Assembly (NCBI GenBank): GCA_030562195.1
Contig: JAUJPP010000005.1
Location: 13,822,826-13,886,825, forward strand
DNA from: Nipponacmea schrenckii
Taxonomy: Eukaryota; Mollusca; Gastropoda; Lottiidae
Direction of reading: 5' to 3'
DNA: 64,000 nucleotides
The notes beneath the pieces were generated by a model. It saw nothing but the letters and a program-made list of their open reading frames with translations, did not search any database and was not told the DNA's origin. Below, in pieces: positions 60,401 to 64,000 of this stretch. The stretch's first letter is position 1. Every line of letters starts with the position of its first letter. Made by a program: the position numbers and the translations under genes.

Positions 60401-63400
60401 AATTAATATACAAATTTAACGAAAACTTAGTAACATTATTTTCCATTCGACATGTGGCTTTATCTGTTAGAGAAAACATGAACATAAATGTCATAACAAA
60501 TACATGGTATAATTGATGCTGATTGTTTTAAAAATATATATATGTATATAATTTACTTTGAAACAGCTTCTAGCATTTTGATATATGAATATGGTTTTTG
60601 CCTATAAAAACCTTAATATTTTACGCTTTACAATTTTTACTTTTGGCCTACGTGCAATTGCAGATTCTTAACATTCCAATCTCAATAGTCAAGATCAACA
60701 GTGTTGATGATCACGATAGTTGTTCACTTGTTACAGGGATAAAACCAAGTACATACGACAGTACATCGTGTTGGTGTATCATCCTAGTACAGTAAGCACG
60801 ACTATACATCTGAACGTTTGAACTTGCTTACGTTTCTTAAGCTATTCCGTATCGTTTGCCAATATCTTACCCCACTACATACAGACTACGTGTACTTGTA
60901 AATCACATATTTTGGCACGCTGGATCTGAACAGCTTCATTTATTATGATTAGATGCTTAAATATTTAACCCCTCATTATATCATTAGCTGACGCCTACAT
61001 ATATATCACTATCTCTACCAGAGCCGAACCTATATTCTAGGTCTTGGGATTCCTAGTAAATTGGTGATTCTGAAATTATATCGTACGTGTAAGACATTTC
61101 CGCTAAAATTTTACTCGAATGTTAAATCATGTATTTAGAAACGACCACAGCCCATATACGAATTAAAATGTAAATGAGTAAATGAACATGTTTTTTGGTG
61201 TCAGAATTTATTTGTCGAAATGTTTCGAATATCCAATCGGACGAGCACAGTCTCACTCGACGTACTATAAGACGGACCTGCACAATATGCCTCAACGATT
61301 TTAGAATATGATGTTTGGGACATTAACTAGTCGCTTATATCGTTCCCAATTGTCGAACTGCGATATTCTTGCATGTCATATGCAACTACTTTCCATTAGT
61401 TCTGATACTCACAACAAGCAATACAATGCAACGTAATGTGATTATTTCGAATTGTGGTTGTATAGAACCTAATTCAAAAGCTCTTAATACAGCAATGACT
61501 GCTGTAATGATTGTCTGAACATTGAACTACGTCGATATTTTGCCCATAAAGATATGTGGTCATCTTATTAATAATGTATGGTAGCAGTGGTGTTTGTAAA
61601 TTATATTAATTATCCATCGGTGACTTACAATCGATTATAAAGTATAGGGGAATGAGTACAGATAGAGATCATATACTCTGTTATTCCGATTTAGAAAACT
61701 AAGGACAAGGAGAGAACAGGTAATTCCCTTCCATATGGCGCCCAAGCTCTCAAGTTGTATCTGTAAAGGGAAAGTTTCTTGTGAATTGCCACTTCTCGGA
61801 ATCAACATGGCTAGTAATAATAATTAAGTCTGTTATAATCTTCATTATTCATTATGAGAGGTTAAAATCTTGAATATTTTTACATTATTCAGTAGAGGTG
61901 ACTTAATATTGTAAATTGCTGATAGGACAGGCTATTATTCTATTGATTTAGGTTTTCCTCTGATAAAAACAACGTTCTATCAACCTGATTACTTGGCACT
62001 CGGCCGAATTTAATGTTTTCTTGATTTGCCTCATCGATTTTTGTGTTAATTCCGTCCAAGTGAACAGCTATTTAGTAACTATGACGTTGGTAGAATGATG
62101 ATATTAAACTATTGAAGGCAAGTTACATTGACTGCTTTGGATAGTGGACTGATTGCTCTGCTCGGAAAAGAGATATAGATGGTGTAGAATGCGACCTGAA
62201 AACTGCATAAAGTACAATCCTTATAAGTGGATGATTATATCCAAGGCAAATACAATCAAAGAGTGGTTTCTGATAATATTGTATAGTTAGGTATCTAATA
62301 ATGAAATGCCCCCCCCCCCCGGCAATATATCAGTGTAGTTGATTCCAATGGGACAAATTCCATACACGTGGAAACGGTATGGGCTTCAGGTTTATTCATT
62401 GTCCAAACAAGATGAAAAATTGTCGGACGGTTTGAGTCTTTGCCTGTCGAACTGTCCAATTAGTTACACTTTAGCCTTATTTTCAGAAAAAATCTGAAAA
62501 CTGGATGTACATTCGACACAATCATGTCCACAAAGATCATTATCAATCGATCTATATACAGAAATAAAGCCAATCTTCCTAAAATAAACCGATAAATGAT
62601 TCGTGATTATGGAAATATCTGTCCCGTTAATAACAGCCTAAGGCCAGTAATTATTGGTAGTGATTAAACAAAAACAAACGTTCGTCTGATGTTTCATGTA
62701 TGTTAGAAGATTCCAGTTCGCCTGTAACAAGGGACCACTGTAGAATTCGATACTATCATATGAAAGAGTCTCGTATCTTTATAGTAATTAACAATGGGGA
62801 ATTATTTCAGTTCAGTACAATGGAAGGTATTCATCTACATTAAAGATCTTAGAAATATTTTCTTTGAATGCAGGTATCTCAAATGTATATGATCATATGG
62901 TTCCACTTCGACAATAATGTTTTTATGAAGAATTCTACGAATTTCATAACACTTCGCTCCGTCTGAAGTGTTGGCCTGGAAAAATGCGTCTTAGTTTTAC
63001 GGGACAGTAAGAAGGTCTCTCTATAGATGCAAATCGAATGAACCCACAAAAATATTTTCTTCCCACAGCAAATTATTATGCCACCTTGTTCGCAGTAAAT
63101 TTGGCAAGTAATGAACACACAAATGGGAAATAGAAAAAAGTAAACCCCATCTTATTTCCATTATCGTACTCATTTTGTGGCACTAGAAAAGTAAATGAGT
63201 TTTCTACCTCATCGTCTAGATGCTGATATCCACTCAGGACTCTTTGACATAACCATATACGTAATGAGCTTACTCAACCTAATCTTATACATGATTCAAG
63301 AGGTAGTTTTCATTTCAAGAAAAGATCTTTAGGTCAAAAAGGTCATGGTGGGTTGCTTGCAGATATTTAACTTTAATTAAAACAGTGTATCATAGCTGTG

Positions 63401-64000
63401 TAACTAATAACTACATCTAAATCGCAAATATCAAACAGTTGTGTCAGTACAAACCACGTTGCGTTAATACGTTTATGAATATACGTGCACTTTCGACACG
63501 TCAAATATCAAGAAGCCAAAATCTTTCTTCAATTTATCTGTCAAAAACTGCAATATAGATTATTTTCGACTCCATTTTCTATCACAAACGATACCAATAT
63601 TTTTGGATTGGATAAAATCGTGATCTACATCAATCCAGATGAATGATTTTTTCCTTGGAGCATCTCTGACATGACATTTTCCAGTTCTTATTTCCGATAT
63701 GAAACACGCAACATTAAAACTTACTAGAATTGATTTTATTAAACTTAATTATATTACATCATAAGATTTCTATTACATTGATTAAAATTGAATCCGTATA
63801 GGAAATTGCCTTTGAAATATTTAAAGCTTCAACTGAGTGGGTGTTCTTTGGCTTGTCACGATGAAACAGCTATTCACGTCTTAGGGAAACTATGATGCCA
63901 TTTTATATAACAGTTTAAAACCATCATATTATAATGCCTTTAGTTGGCAATCTTATATGAAGAGTGATATCGGGAAAATACAAACACTTTGTCAGTTGAT
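57471..64000. other. Gene-free right end
   Basis: No exon, RNA or mobile element recognised in 6.5 kb. A poly(C) run of 12 lies at 62309-62320. On the minus strand, ACCGGAAATGCG followed by ATGGCGGCC at about 58585-58555 looks like a housekeeping-type promoter or start, but no gene could be built from it. Confidence 0.4.

Overview
The window looks like nuclear DNA from a lophotrochozoan, most likely a bivalve mollusc. It is AT-rich, its genes are broken by GT..AG introns, and it is full of tandem arrays. It carries a mollusc-type interspersed repeat built on a 'gtcaagggcaataactc' core. The ribosome-binding sites, operons and CRISPRs of prokaryotic DNA do not apply. Only four protein-coding loci can be supported, and none was evident from open reading frames alone: three had to be assembled from exons. 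They are RER1 (minus strand, six coding exons, 20876-25335), a PDZ protein of the Zasp/ALP-Enigma type that ends without LIM domains (minus, four coding exons, 29922-37089), a Shaw/Kv3-type voltage-gated potassium channel (plus, two coding exons, 40919-42583), and the 3' part of a small probably GPI-anchored extracellular protein (minus, 48359-50607, upstream exons not found).

Layout. 1-20.8 kb is gene-free as far as I can see. It holds arrays of 22, 26, 28, ~92, 27 and 28 bp units and two SINE copies. It also holds a 3.7 kb element (7781-11549) packed with ~160 bp monomers and interrupted by a 640 bp insert. 20.9-26.05 kb is RER1 with its introns, a satellite array and a second copy of the hairpin-ended element. 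26-29.9 kb is intergenic with a SINE tail, a ribozyme-like sequence and a small inverted-repeat element. 29.9-37.1 kb is the PDZ gene. Its last intron is mostly a tandem array that repeats a near-perfect 5' splice site, and its first intron holds a third copy of the hairpin-ended element. 37-48 kb has a tRNA-derived SINE, the potassium channel and two TTAA-flanked inverted-repeat elements. Beyond 50.6 kb only scattered repeats are visible.

The four genes do not form a pathway: RER1 works in Golgi-to-ER retrieval, the PDZ protein probably at actin/Z-disc structures, the channel at the plasma membrane, and the last protein at the cell surface. The most striking non-coding signals are three hammerhead-ribozyme architectures. 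Two have complete consensus cores (10110-10175 plus; 26458-26555 minus) and one is degenerate (57427-57470 plus). All three have a palindromic stem III, a format associated with Penelope-like elements and retrozymes and suggestive of cleavage as dimers. The largest of these lies in an unrecognised mobile insert with its own ORF tail and a spaced GATCCGCCA repeat.
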